Origin: CAZLGO01 sp964559295
Lineage (GTDB): Archaea > Methanobacteriota > Methanobacteria > Methanobacteriales > Methanobacteriaceae
Assembly: GCA_964559295.1 (NCBI GenBank)
Contig: CAZLGO010000019.1
Span: 1-23,438, forward strand
Reading direction: 5' to 3'
Length of the DNA: 23,438 nucleotides
Shown here one piece after another: positions 1 to 8,061 of this stretch. The notes under the pieces are model-generated. The model did no database searches. It was not told the DNA's origin and worked only from the letters and a program-made list of their open reading frames with translations. Numbering within the stretch: position 1 is the first letter of the stretch; the number at the start of each line of letters is the position of its first letter. Position numbers and translations under genes: made by a program.

Positions 1-865
1 CAAGCCTTCTTGCTGTTATCTCAAGGAATCTTCCTGATGCTCCTGCACAGATTCCGCCCATTGTGAAATTATCTGGTATACCATCGTTCATTGTTATGGC
101 TTTGTTATCCATCCCACCAATGTCGAGAACCATTGCTTCGCCTTTTTGATGATCTGCAAGGAAAGCAGCGCCTTTTGAGTTTACACTGATCTCCTCTTGA
201 ATCAGATCCGCATTGAAGTGTTTTCCTACAGTCAACCTTCCATATCCTGTTGCTCCAATAGCCTCAGCATCCTCTAATTTATATTCAGTATTCTGTAGGG
301 CTTTTTTTATCCCTTCTTCTGCAGACGCAACAACATCCGTTGTTGGGAGCCATCCTTCGCCAATTATTCTGTTATTCTCCATCAAAACAGCTTTCGTTGT
401 GGTTGAACCAGAATCTATCCCAAGGGTTAAACCCTCCTGTTTTTCACGTGCAAGTAGACTCTTTCTTACAACAAGTGTGGATAGTGCTTCCATTCTTGTA
501 AAAAGCTCATCAGCCTTTGTTCTTTCTGTAAATGAGTACATTACAACAGGTAGATTTGTATTTTGTTGAATAAATCTTCTAATCTCATTTCTAACAAGCG
601 CACCTTCTGCGCATCTAAAGCATGTTGCGATAAACACAGCATCTGCATCTGTTTTTCCTTCAGCAACAGACATAGCTCTTGCTACCATGAGCCTTATCCC
701 TGAACTTGCAATCTCAAAACCGAATTTTTCATAAGCTTCATCAATATAATCCAAATCAGCTTCTGGAATAACAATCTGGGAGTCAAATCTTGCAGCTGCT
801 TTTTCTATCTCTTTTTGAACACCGCTGTATTCTGTCCCACAAGATATTTGAGCTATCTTTACCAT
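1..865 (-). CDS. mmp15: Methanogenesis marker protein 15, second (downstream) tandem copy; partial, runs off left edge
   Basis: The frame is open from the ATG at 865 to the window edge (288 codons seen). It is a near copy of the gene at 959-2188, offset by exactly 1323 nt with no indel; by eye about two dozen residues differ in 288. The family resembles BadF/BadG/HgdC activases: ASKHA-fold ATPases with a bridging [4Fe-4S] cluster that drive ATP-dependent electron transfer. Mmp15 is one of the markers linked to MCR maturation. The phosphate-1 motif reads GIDSGSTTTK, keeping the Lys that the other copy has lost, and the cluster-type Cys in GGICAGASGRF is present. A GGAGG Shine-Dalgarno lies in the last codons of the small upstream frame. 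The C-terminus is outside the window, so intactness is unproven. Confidence 0.9.
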   Translation of the reverse strand, partial: MVKIAQISCGTEYSGVQKEIEKAAARFDSQIVIPEADLDYIDEAYEKFGFEIASSGIRLMVARAMSVAEGKTDADAVFIATCFRCAEGALVRNEIRRFIQQNTNLPVVMYSFTERTKADELFTRMEALSTLVVRKSLLAREKQEGLTLGIDSGSTTTKAVLMENNRIIGEGWLPTTDVVASAEEGIKKALQNTEYKLEDAEAIGATGYGRLTVGKHFNADLIQEEISVNSKGAAFLADHQKGEAMVLDIGGMDNKAITMNDGIPDNFTMGGICAGASGRFLEITARRL

Positions 866-866
866 T

Positions 867-962
867 TTATTCCTCCGGGTCATCTATGGTACGATGGATC
901 TGAACCTCTTTTGGCATATGTTTTACTATCGTTTCTTTTTTATCATAAAGTTCAACTATCAT
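867..962 (-). CDS. 31-aa ORF at the mmp15 duplication junction, probably a chimeric remnant
   Basis: The ATG overlaps the mmp15 stop as ATGA, and the TAA lies one base before the next mmp15 start. The peptide starts MIVELYDKKETIVKHMPKEV and ends IDDPEE. Its last codons and the bases running into mmp15 resemble the end of mmp5 (LDELEE, then GGAGGAATAAA and the start). This suggests the frame joins the N-terminus of whatever gene originally followed mmp15 to the tail of mmp5, made when the block was duplicated. It may be translated, since overlap and spacing are operon-like and it supplies the Shine-Dalgarno for the next gene. I do not recognise a function. Confidence 0.45.
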   Translation of the reverse strand: MIVELYDKKETIVKHMPKEVQIHRTIDDPEE

Positions 963-2188
963 TTTGAAGCTCCTAAACCAGATGCTAACAATGCAGCGCC
1001 TACACCACCTACATGTTGAGAGTTTTCTGGAACAACAACCTTAAGACCCAACATATCTTCTACAGCCACAACCACTCCCTCTATAAGGGATGTCCCACCA
1101 ACCTGTATTACAGGCTTACGAACGCTGATTTCCTGAAGTTGCTGTTCGTAGACTTGTTCTGCAACAGAATAACATGCAGCAGCTGCAATATCTTCTTTTG
1201 TGCATCCTGCGGCAAGTGATGTGACCATATCCTGGATACCGAAAACTATACAGTAACTATCTAACGGAGCATTTGTGTGATCGCCCTTCACAGCCAAAGC
1301 ACCAAGTTCGCTTATATCAACCCCAAGCCTTCTTGCTGTTATCTCAAGGAATCTTCCTGATGCTCCTGCACAGATTCCACCCATGGTGAAGTAGTCTGGT
1401 ATACCATCGTTAATGGTTATGGCTTTGTTATCCATCCCGCCAATGTCGAGAACGGTTGCTTCGCCTTTTTGATGATCTGCAAGAAAAGCAGCGCCTTTTG
1501 AGGTTACGCTAATCTCCTCTTGAATCAGATCCGCATTGAAGTGTTTTCCTACCGTCAACCTTCCATATCCTGTGACTCCAATAGCCTCAGCATCCTCTAA
1601 TTTGTATTCAGTATTCTGTAGGGCCTTTTCTATCCCTTCTTCTGCAGACGCAACAACATCTGTTGTTGGGAGCCATCCTTCGCCAATTATTCTGTTATTC
1701 TCCATCAAAATTACATTCGTTGTGGTTGAACCAGAATCTATCCCAAGGGTTAAACCCTCCTGTTTTTCACGTGCAAGTAGACTCTTTCTCTCAACAATGG
1801 TAGATAGTGCTTCCATTCTCATAAAAAGTTCATCAGCCTTTGTTCTTTCTGTAAATGGGTACATTACAACAGGAAGATTTGTATTTTGTTGAATAAATCT
1901 TCTAACCTCATTTCTAACGAGTGCACTTTCTGCACATCTAAAGCATGTTGCGATAAATACAGCATTCACATCTGTTTTTCCTTCAACAACAGACATAGCT
2001 CTTGCTACCATGAGCTTTAATGCTGAACTTGCAATCTCAAAACCGAATTTTTCATAAGCTTCATCAATATAATCCAAATCAGCTTCTGGAATGACAATCT
2101 GAGAGCCAAATCTTGCGGCCGCCTCTTCTATTTCCTTCTGAACACCGCTGTATTCTGCTCCACAAGATATTTGGGCAATCTTTACCAC
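959..2188 (-). CDS. mmp15: Methanogenesis marker protein 15 (BadF/HgdC-like ATPase), complete copy
   Basis: 409 aa with a GTG start (2186-2188), one base after the mmp5 stop; GGAGG inside the mmp5 tail is the ribosome site. About 145 N-terminal residues carry C9 and a C82-x2-C85 pair. An ASKHA ATPase domain follows: phosphate-1 GIDSGSTTT (149-157), phosphate-2-like VLDIGGMDNK (246-255), GGICAGASGRF with C273, and YCIVFGIQDM with C313. The last two match the positions that hold the [4Fe-4S] cluster in 2-hydroxyacyl-CoA dehydratase activases. Known members are methanogen markers associated with MCR activation. Odd point: residue 158, Lys in the tandem copy and in relatives such as HgdC, is Asn here. 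A changed role for this copy is inference. Confidence 0.93.
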   Translation of the reverse strand: MVKIAQISCGAEYSGVQKEIEEAAARFGSQIVIPEADLDYIDEAYEKFGFEIASSALKLMVARAMSVVEGKTDVNAVFIATCFRCAESALVRNEVRRFIQQNTNLPVVMYPFTERTKADELFMRMEALSTIVERKSLLAREKQEGLTLGIDSGSTTTNVILMENNRIIGEGWLPTTDVVASAEEGIEKALQNTEYKLEDAEAIGVTGYGRLTVGKHFNADLIQEEISVTSKGAAFLADHQKGEATVLDIGGMDNKAITINDGIPDYFTMGGICAGASGRFLEITARRLGVDISELGALAVKGDHTNAPLDSYCIVFGIQDMVTSLAAGCTKEDIAAAACYSVAEQVYEQQLQEISVRKPVIQVGGTSLIEGVVVAVEDMLGLKVVVPENSQHVGGVGAALLASGLGASK

Positions 2189-2189
2189 T

Positions 2190-2627
2190 TTATTCCTCCA
2201 GCTCGTCTAGGAATGTGTTGATTTTATTTACAACCTCAATTGTTTCTGCCTTAGTGCGAGGATAATCAAGCTCCAATGTTGGAATACCTCTCCTCCTTAG
2301 ATAATATACTAAAAGTTCATTTGTCCTTGCACATCCAATACATCCAAATCCAAATGGAGCCTCTTCCATTATTATTGCAGCGTCAGCCTCCTCAATTAAA
2401 GGACCAAAGATAGCCATTCTTCCTCTGACACCAGATGGAACTTCGATTGCAGCGTACTTAAGACCTTTTATTGGTTCTTGTTCTGTTATGTTAAGTGGAG
2501 GAGAGTCAATTTCAGGGTCTGTAACCCTTTTTCGGATTTCTTTCATGAGAACAAGAGGTTTATGTCCTTTTCGCTCAACCAGATCTGCTAATATCAATGA
2601 ATTTGGAGGAAATATCGCAACCTTCAT
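2190..2627 (-). CDS. mmp5: Methanogenesis marker protein 5
   Basis: 145 aa, about the family's usual length. It starts MKVAIFPPNSLILADLVER and has the family-like segments SPPLNITEQEP, VPSGVRGRMAIFGPLIEEAD and FGFGCIGCARTNEL, the last with a Cys pair (C-x2-C). The ATG overlaps the preceding DUF2111 stop by one base (TAATG), so translation is probably coupled. mmp15 begins one base after its stop. Members occur in MCR-containing archaea and belong to the marker set linked to MCR activation; the exact biochemical role is not visible from sequence. No membrane segment or signal peptide is seen, so it is cytosolic. Confidence 0.9.
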   Translation of the reverse strand: MKVAIFPPNSLILADLVERKGHKPLVLMKEIRKRVTDPEIDSPPLNITEQEPIKGLKYAAIEVPSGVRGRMAIFGPLIEEADAAIIMEEAPFGFGCIGCARTNELLVYYLRRRGIPTLELDYPRTKAETIEVVNKINTFLDELEE

Positions 2628-3007
2628 TAGAACTCCTCCTCCGATTTTTTCGGTGTTATAAGCTCTGGTCTTCTTGCTATCTGCACAAGATCTGTAAAGA
2701 TTCCCTTTGTTATGTCCACAATTCCTATTGCACAGATAACTTCTCCTTTTTCTTTTACAGGGACAACAACAACAGGTATTCCGCTATAGGCACCAGTTTG
2801 TGGGATTCCGCGGCATGGGGTACCTGTCCCTAATACTTTCTCTAAGATAGGGCCTGTGTAGTTATAGTCAATGATCTTGCCATCTTCGATTCTAACACCA
2901 TTTGAATTTTTTGTACGCATAGTCAGTGGAAGTTTGTTTACAAGTTCATGGATAGCAAGGGCAAGTGGTGCTATTTCCTCTCCTGTGGACGATGGGGTTA
3001 TTTTCAT
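2627..3007 (-). CDS. DUF2111 family protein
   Basis: 126 aa. It contains IHELVNKLPLTMRTKNSNGV, then TGTPCRGIPQTGAYSGIPVV and a strand-rich VIVxI-type core (GEVICAIGIVDITKGIFTDL). This matches my memory of the DUF2111 family, found in methanogens next to mmp5 and mmp6. It starts with an ATGA overlap with mmp6 and ends overlapping the mmp5 start, so it is locked into the operon. The fold looks like a small PAS/GAF-like ligand-binding domain, but that is inference. One Cys (in TPCRG) could be functional. No catalytic signature is recognised. Confidence 0.8.
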   Translation of the reverse strand: MKITPSSTGEEIAPLALAIHELVNKLPLTMRTKNSNGVRIEDGKIIDYNYTGPILEKVLGTGTPCRGIPQTGAYSGIPVVVVPVKEKGEVICAIGIVDITKGIFTDLVQIARRPELITPKKSEEEF

Positions 3008-3429
3008 GTTTCAACCTCTTCTGCTATTTTTTTAAAGACATCAGGCGGTACTTTTTTGGGTTTTTTTATTTTAACTTTTCTTGGGCTCTTTAGAGCTTCG
3101 CTTACAAAATCAAGCAACCCAAATTCCCTCTCGAGCTGATGGTATCCTTCTCTTGCAGCTCCTCTTTTTGCCCTACATCTTCTGGGGTCTCCAGGTGGAA
3201 ATCCTCTCTCTTTTGAAAATATGTTATAGGGATCGAGTTTTCTTATGCGTGCTATAGTTTCTTCTACAATTTCTTTTTCTCCGTGAATTATGGCGCCATA
3301 ACATGTTGATTTGATGGTAAGTGGAAGTTCCATCATATGAAGACTATGGACAAGCTCAGTTTGGCTGATCTCTGCTGATGGTCCAAGTATTATCATACGG
3401 GTAATTTTAAGAGGCTTATTGCTTAACAT
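3004..3429 (-). CDS. mmp6: Methanogenesis marker protein 6
   Basis: 141 aa from ATG 3429, MLSNKPLKITRMIILGPSAE. The frame stays open to 3507, but the extra 26 residues are translated from hairpin repeats, and AAGGAG lies nine bases before ATG 3429, so the shorter start is preferred. Typical segments are QTELVHSLHMMELPLTIKST, YGAIIHGEKEIVEE and FPPGDPRRCRAKRGAAREGY. The C-terminal third is basic (KKPKKVPPDVFKKI). The family is a methanogenesis marker, with members reported in or near the MCR activation complex. The stop overlaps the DUF2111 start as ATGA. The long hairpin-rich leader upstream may tune its expression relative to mmp3. Confidence 0.88.
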   Translation of the reverse strand: MLSNKPLKITRMIILGPSAEISQTELVHSLHMMELPLTIKSTCYGAIIHGEKEIVEETIARIRKLDPYNIFSKERGFPPGDPRRCRAKRGAAREGYHQLEREFGLLDFVSEALKSPRKVKIKKPKKVPPDVFKKIAEEVET

Positions 3430-3444
3430 AGACAATCTCTCCTT

Positions 3445-3700
3445 CAACCTTTTAGAAAAAGGTTGATCAAAAAGCGACCTTCGGTCGCCTGTTGATAAAC
3501 TTTGCAAAAGTTTCTCTGGGTCAACCTTTTAGAAAAAGGTTGATCAAAACTTTGGATGAATCCTTTTTTAAAGGGTTCTTTGATGATTGCTGAAGCGTTG
3601 TCTCAGCAAACTTGCAAATGTAATTTGCAAATGAAACTTTAAAAAAGTTTCTTTACGTCAACTCTTCTAAGAATTGTTTGGTTCAATCCTTTAAAGGATT
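3445..3700. repeat. Hairpin-rich gap between mmp3 and mmp6 with a duplicated stem-loop
   Basis: About 250 nt without a gene but full of short inverted repeats. Two identical 21-nt hairpins (CAACCTTTT-AGA-AAAAGGTTG) lie at 3445-3465 and 3522-3542, each followed by the palindrome TTGATCAA. Others are GCGACC-TTC-GGTCGC (3474-3488), a TTGCAAAT/ATTTGCAA stem (3612-3630), GAAACTTT/AAAGTTTC (3633-3651) and AATCCTTTAAAGGATT (3685-3700), which overlaps the mmp3 stop. In the minus-strand mRNA this would be a string of stem-loops. It may act in processing, attenuation or differential stability of the mmp3 and mmp6 segments; that is inference. Confidence 0.75.
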
Positions 3701-5233
3701 TTTTTGGAGGGTAGTTGCATAGACAGTCTCTCCTTCTTTGATTTTCTCAAGATTTTCAATTCCTTTTATGATCTTCCCGATTATGTTAGTACCCTCAAAT
3801 GGCTCTCCTGTAGGGCCAAATTCATCACTATCTTCAAAACGTACTCCTATCATGCCTACTTGCCTTCGTGACATGTTTGTTATACCAATTTCTCCTGCCT
3901 TTACACATCTTTCGGGAGTATTTTCTGGAATAAGTCCCTTTGCTTCTCTAGGATCTCCTTTAAACATCATAACTTTCAATCCAGGGAAGGCAAAATGAAC
4001 CTTCAGTGATCCCACAGGAGCATCCAAAAGTCCTGTAATCTTTCTAAAATACCAGGAGGATCTTGGGGCTTTGTCATCTATATCAACATAGATGATTTTG
4101 TTTTTCATGACACCGAATGTTGCAACTTGCTTTTTATTAATAATGTCCATGGTAAATTGTGGATCTTGTCTTACAACTATTGCATCATCATCCACTGCTC
4201 CATCTCTTACCTGTTTTATGCCATAGGCTGACAGATATTCAGAAGCTTCCCTTTGGGTCATTGACAGTGTTATTATCCTCTCTGGTTCTGTCCTAAATGT
4301 TACATAATCCCTGTGATTTGCAATGTCCAAAAGTTGCATTCCTTTCTTTATGTGACCTACAACAGAATGAGACGGTGTAGAAACTCTATCTTCTCTGTAG
4401 ATATAAACACGTCCAACGCCTTTCCCTCTATTTCTTAAAGTGACAGTTCCTCTTTTTCTCTGATCTATATACTCCGGCTCCCTTTCAAGCCCTTCTAAGC
4501 CATAGAATCCAACAAAAGAGTTTGATTCGTAATCTATTCTAAGCTTTCCTTCTTGGGATAATGCAAAAAAATGCTCTGCGGATTTTGGAGACTTATCTGT
4601 TACTTCTACAAGAACAAATGTGAATATTTCATTTCCTTCATGGATCAAGGTATCAAGATCAGTTATTGCCGCACTTTTTACTATGCTTCGGCGTTCTATG
4701 ACAGGTTCTATACTTTCTATTGTATCTCTATCTGTAAGATCAACGATGGTTTTTTTACCACCAATTATTTTTGCGAAGACTCCTCCACCAGAGGGCGAAC
4801 CATAGATAGCATCGTGTTTTGCCTTGCTTAAGATCACATGGGTTGCTTCAGGAGTAAAACCTGAAAGACTTAAAATGACATCCCATCTTTCATAGGAATA
4901 CTCGTCCCTTGTTGGTGTAAGCTCTGTTTTTATGGGTCCTAAAGAGACATCATGTGGAGATGTCCACCTTACCCTTAAGTTTTCAAGTTCTTTGTATTTC
5001 TCTTTCCATGTTTTAATTAAATTGGATGGGCTATCTGGTATCAGCTCAATTATTATGCTCCCTTTGGTTGTTTTTATATTGTACTTGTTCACATATCTTT
5101 CAACTTCTTCCTTACCTTTTATAACACCCACAACACATCCTTTGATGTAGGGTGCACCTGATATATCTATGGCTTCGCCAATAGTAGAGCCTTCCGGGAG
5201 ATCTATCTCCTCTCCATTGACTTTTACCAACAT
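3683..5233 (-). CDS. mmp3: Methanogenesis marker protein 3 (UPF0288 family)
   Basis: 516 aa from ATG 5233 (MLVKVNGEEIDLPEGSTIGE). The frame is open 21 codons further up, but that extension has no homology-like character. The N-terminal 65 residues look like a small ubiquitin/ThiS-like fold. A central region carries KAKHDAIYGSPSGGGVFAKI, and a cyclophilin-like part runs from GTVTLRNRGKGVGRVYIY. The C-terminus has a second such segment (DSDEFGPTGEPFEGTNIIGK, IIKGIENLEKI). The family is a methanogenesis marker reported in the ATP-dependent MCR activation assembly; the peptidyl-prolyl-isomerase-like fold is known for the family, activity is not. It lies 83 nt after mmp2, with a hairpin in the gap. 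Confidence 0.92.
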   Translation of the reverse strand: MLVKVNGEEIDLPEGSTIGEAIDISGAPYIKGCVVGVIKGKEEVERYVNKYNIKTTKGSIIIELIPDSPSNLIKTWKEKYKELENLRVRWTSPHDVSLGPIKTELTPTRDEYSYERWDVILSLSGFTPEATHVILSKAKHDAIYGSPSGGGVFAKIIGGKKTIVDLTDRDTIESIEPVIERRSIVKSAAITDLDTLIHEGNEIFTFVLVEVTDKSPKSAEHFFALSQEGKLRIDYESNSFVGFYGLEGLEREPEYIDQRKRGTVTLRNRGKGVGRVYIYREDRVSTPSHSVVGHIKKGMQLLDIANHRDYVTFRTEPERIITLSMTQREASEYLSAYGIKQVRDGAVDDDAIVVRQDPQFTMDIINKKQVATFGVMKNKIIYVDIDDKAPRSSWYFRKITGLLDAPVGSLKVHFAFPGLKVMMFKGDPREAKGLIPENTPERCVKAGEIGITNMSRRQVGMIGVRFEDSDEFGPTGEPFEGTNIIGKIIKGIENLEKIKEGETVYATTLQKNPLKD

Positions 5234-5293
5234 TACAAACCAACCCTTTATGAGAGCGTTGAGGAAAACTTCATGATAATCTTTATTTTTGTT

Positions 5294-5312
5294 CAACCTT
5301 TATTAAAGGTTG
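5294..5312. repeat. Hairpin after mmp2, variant of the CAACCTTTT repeat
   Basis: CAACCTTT-ATT-AAAGGTTG, a perfect 8-bp stem five bases after the mmp2 stop on the minus strand. It belongs to the same sequence family as the hairpins at 3445 and 3522. It could act as an mRNA 3'-end or processing element between mmp2 and mmp3. Confidence 0.6.
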
Positions 5313-5316
5313 CATT

Positions 5317-6303
5317 TTAGGATCTTTTTTCTGTGATACCCATTATATTATCCATTTCAAAGTCAAAAACTACTTCTTTTTGATTATCATAGGTTATATA
5401 AAGCCTTTTATCTTTAATGATTTCACCAACAGCCATTGCGGTAATGTTTACATCTTTTAACACATCAATACATTCTGAAACATTGCCATCTTCTGCTGTT
5501 AGGACAAATCCAGATCCTGGATATATCTTAAGCCAGTGATCCCACCCTACATCCCAAGCCTTAGGGATCTTATCAACCTTGACTGTTGCACCAACACCCG
5601 ATGCCTCAAGAAGCATCCCAAGGGTTCCTAAAGTTCCAGGATTGCTTATATCTCGTCCTGCGGTTACAAGATGCTTTTTTGCTATTTTGTTCATGACCTT
5701 TATCTGATCTTGTACAAGTTCTGGACTTTTTTGGGTCGTTGTATCCCAATTCAGCGAAAATTTTGGATGCAAACGCCCATCAAGGTCTATTCCAATAATG
5801 ATCTTATCTCCAACCTTTGCATCGCAGCTTGTTATCACATCGTCCTTGTGTACGATTCCTGCAATCGAAACATCCAATGCATTGTAAGGGGTGTCTGGAT
5901 GAACGTGTCCTCCGACCATGGGAACTCCAAATTTTTGTGCACCTTCCTTTATTCCATTCATGACTTCATTACATGCCTTTTCATCACTTATAGAAATAAC
6001 ATTTACCATCCCAACCGGTATACCACCCATTGCAGCAATATCATTCACATTCACCAAAACAGAACAATATCCAGCCCACCATGGATCAGCTTCCATAAGC
6101 TTTCCCCACATTCCATCAGCTGCGAGAAGAAGTAGCTTTTGATCTCCAATGTCTATGGCTGATGCATCGTCTCCAAAACTCAAAATCGTTTTTCCTGAGA
6201 TGTTGTAGATATCCTTTAATAAGTTTGTTATTTTTTTTATAGGTTTTTTCCTTGTGACTCCTTCATAATTTTTAACAGAGTCTACAAGAGTTTTTAAATC
6301 CAA
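5317..6303 (-). CDS. mmp2: Methanogenesis marker protein 2 (AIR synthase-related)
   Basis: 328 aa. The TTG start is supported by GGGGTGA, which overlaps the stop of the upstream DUF2117 gene. It has the AIR-synthase/ThiL/SelD ATP-binding fold: ILSFGDDASAIDIG (Mg-ATP Asp pair), LLLLAADGMWGKLMEADPWW, VNVNDIAAMGGIPVGMVNV, VGGHVHPDT and GRDISNPGTLGTLGML. These glycine- and Asp-rich signatures match marker protein 2. Relatives phosphorylate or activate small molecules with ATP; the substrate of Mmp2 is not known to me. It follows DUF2117 by four bases and precedes mmp3, the same neighbourhood as the other MCR-linked factors. Confidence 0.92.
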   Translation of the reverse strand: MDLKTLVDSVKNYEGVTRKKPIKKITNLLKDIYNISGKTILSFGDDASAIDIGDQKLLLLAADGMWGKLMEADPWWAGYCSVLVNVNDIAAMGGIPVGMVNVISISDEKACNEVMNGIKEGAQKFGVPMVGGHVHPDTPYNALDVSIAGIVHKDDVITSCDAKVGDKIIIGIDLDGRLHPKFSLNWDTTTQKSPELVQDQIKVMNKIAKKHLVTAGRDISNPGTLGTLGMLLEASGVGATVKVDKIPKAWDVGWDHWLKIYPGSGFVLTAEDGNVSECIDVLKDVNITAMAVGEIIKDKRLYITYDNQKEVVFDFEMDNIMGITEKRS

Positions 6304-6307
6304 ACGT

Positions 6308-7396
6308 TCACCCCATTGTTTTTATTTTGTATTTAGCTTTTGTTTTGTTTATGATCTTTAGAACTTCTTTTTTAAAATTCTCCATATCGTTTGTTTCTAT
6401 TGTTTTTTTTCCACAAAAAAGCTCAGAAAAAATCTTTTTACCAATAATATCGTCCATACAATCCTCAAACTCTATTATCACAGATCCTGGAGTCTTAAAA
6501 CCATTTTCCAACACTTTGTCGATGTCTCCATCGGTTATACCTATTATTGGAACCCCAAATCTATAGAGAATATCACCTGCAACCAATGTTGTATCATCAC
6601 CCACCGTTACAACCATGTCTGCGTCTTTAAGTTTGTAGATATCCTCTGCAGCATGATCCAAAAAAGCTATGTTGAATTTACCGTTGTATTTCTTTGATTC
6701 TAAAACTCTCGGGCTAACCTTTGATTTTCTAAGTAAACCTGTCTTTATTATGGCTTTTTTAAGATCTATTTTTCCAAGCTTTTTTATGGCATGTTTTTTA
6801 AGCTTTCCACCGATTATTTTTGTTATAACGCCATTTTTTGTGACTAAAGTCACATCATCACAGGTAGCTTTTCCAATCACAATACCATTTACAAATATGT
6901 TTTCACCAGAAGATACCCCGGCTATTTTTCTTTTGCTTTTTCCAGCCTTATCAAAAATTATCCTATCAGCTGTTACGATCCTTAAACCCAGTTTCCTTGA
7001 TATATCAGCAGCAAGTTCAACTACAGAATCTGTCCATGGAATAACACTTCCGTCTTTTTCACCTGGTCTTTCGATTTGAATCAAGGGAGGGTTACTTTTG
7101 CATCTTCCAAAGACTTTGAATCCAAAGGCATGTCCTGTCGTATTTGATTTTCCATAGTTTAACAAAAAAATAACGTCATATCCTTCATCTGCAAATTTAT
7201 CAATGGATTCGCTTGGTAGTAGCTTCTTTCTTATATCTATTTTATCTTCGAGATTTGCATCGTAAACTGCGGTTCTGCCCATTGTACCGCCAAGCCTTGC
7301 TTTCACTTCCCCATAGTCTTCAAGTAGTCTCAGTATCCTTTTTGCATATCCTGAATCTACTATATGCGGGCCATGAACAACGACACCTATCTTCAT
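6308..7396 (-). CDS. DUF2117 family protein
   Basis: 362 aa, starting MKIGVVVHGPHIVDSGYAKR, with ARLGGTMGRTAVYDANLEDKI, FLLNYGKSNTTGHAFGFKVF and a late VVTVGDDTTLVAGDILYRFG. I recognise this as the methanogen family DUF2117 (COG4018-like). The N-terminal part has a Rossmann-like pattern, and the segment from about residue 255 (NIAFLDHAAEDIYKLKDADM) looks like a second nucleotide-binding-type domain. The start is ATG 7396 with AAGGAT upstream. It lies 32 nt after nob1 and four bases before mmp2, which suggests cotranscription and a link to MCR or cofactor biology. The function is unknown. Confidence 0.8.
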   Translation of the reverse strand: MKIGVVVHGPHIVDSGYAKRILRLLEDYGEVKARLGGTMGRTAVYDANLEDKIDIRKKLLPSESIDKFADEGYDVIFLLNYGKSNTTGHAFGFKVFGRCKSNPPLIQIERPGEKDGSVIPWTDSVVELAADISRKLGLRIVTADRIIFDKAGKSKRKIAGVSSGENIFVNGIVIGKATCDDVTLVTKNGVITKIIGGKLKKHAIKKLGKIDLKKAIIKTGLLRKSKVSPRVLESKKYNGKFNIAFLDHAAEDIYKLKDADMVVTVGDDTTLVAGDILYRFGVPIIGITDGDIDKVLENGFKTPGSVIIEFEDCMDDIIGKKIFSELFCGKKTIETNDMENFKKEVLKIINKTKAKYKIKTMG

Positions 7397-7428
7397 GGAA
7401 TATCCTTAGCATGATCATGTTTTTATAA

Positions 7429-7935
7429 TTATCTGTTTTCTATTCTTTTTCTAAAAACAGTTGATCCGCATATTTCACATTCTTCGGAGGGATAATCTGG
7501 AGTATATTCCTTTTTACAGCCTTTACAAATCTTAATCCATCTAAATACCTCTTTTATCCCCTTGGTTAAAACACTGCTATAGGGTATTTTAATGATTTTG
7601 AGAACATTTTGAATGGAATAATCATCCGTTACCACAACTGGACTAAAGTTCTCCTTTTTTAGTGTTAATGCAAGCGCAACGATTTTTTTGTCAACATCTG
7701 AAAGACTTATGATGTCCCCAGACGTTCTTACGATCTCATCAACTTTTTTAATATCCTTCCAACTCGGCTCTTTTATTCTAATGTATCCTTGTTCAATGGC
7801 AGATTGAAGCATAATTTTAGATTTTATATCTTTAACTTCTAAAATGACATCATCTGTTGTGAAATTCAAACTATCTTTTGAATAGAATCCCCCTATAAAT
7901 GCGGAGGCATCCAAAACATAGATCTTTTTGGACAT
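7429..7935 (-). CDS. nob1: Nob1-type rRNA endonuclease (PIN domain plus zinc ribbon)
   Basis: 168 aa from ATG 7935 (MSKKIYVLDASAFIGGF). AAAGGAT lies four bases upstream, so this start is preferred over the ATG at 7977. The PIN domain shows the acidic residues expected of a metal nuclease: D9, the LSDVDKK Asp pair and VVTDDYSIQN. A C-terminal zinc ribbon follows (C-x2-C in CKGC, C-x2-C in CEIC). This architecture and the SIQNVLKI and TKGI segments fit archaeal Nob1, which cuts pre-16S rRNA at the 3' end during small-subunit maturation. It is the first gene of the minus-strand run. A VapC-like toxin is less likely because of the zinc ribbon and the lack of an antitoxin gene. Confidence 0.85.
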   Translation of the reverse strand: MSKKIYVLDASAFIGGFYSKDSLNFTTDDVILEVKDIKSKIMLQSAIEQGYIRIKEPSWKDIKKVDEIVRTSGDIISLSDVDKKIVALALTLKKENFSPVVVTDDYSIQNVLKIIKIPYSSVLTKGIKEVFRWIKICKGCKKEYTPDYPSEECEICGSTVFRKRIENR

Positions 7936-8061
7936 GTTATCCTTTATGTTGGTGTAGTTAAAAAATGTTTTTTTCATAGAAACAGATTATATCATGCTTT
8001 TTATTGATTTAAATCCTCTAAAATTCATTAATTTGCCATTTCAACAGATCTTTATAAAATG

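Noticed and set aside
213..569. Plus-strand 118-aa frame, repeated at 1536-1892
   Set aside because: It is antisense to both mmp15 copies in the same relative position and exists only because the gene is duplicated.
3430..3507. N-terminal extension of mmp6 through the hairpin region
   Set aside because: The extra residues are translated hairpin repeats, and a good AAGGAG site supports ATG 3429.
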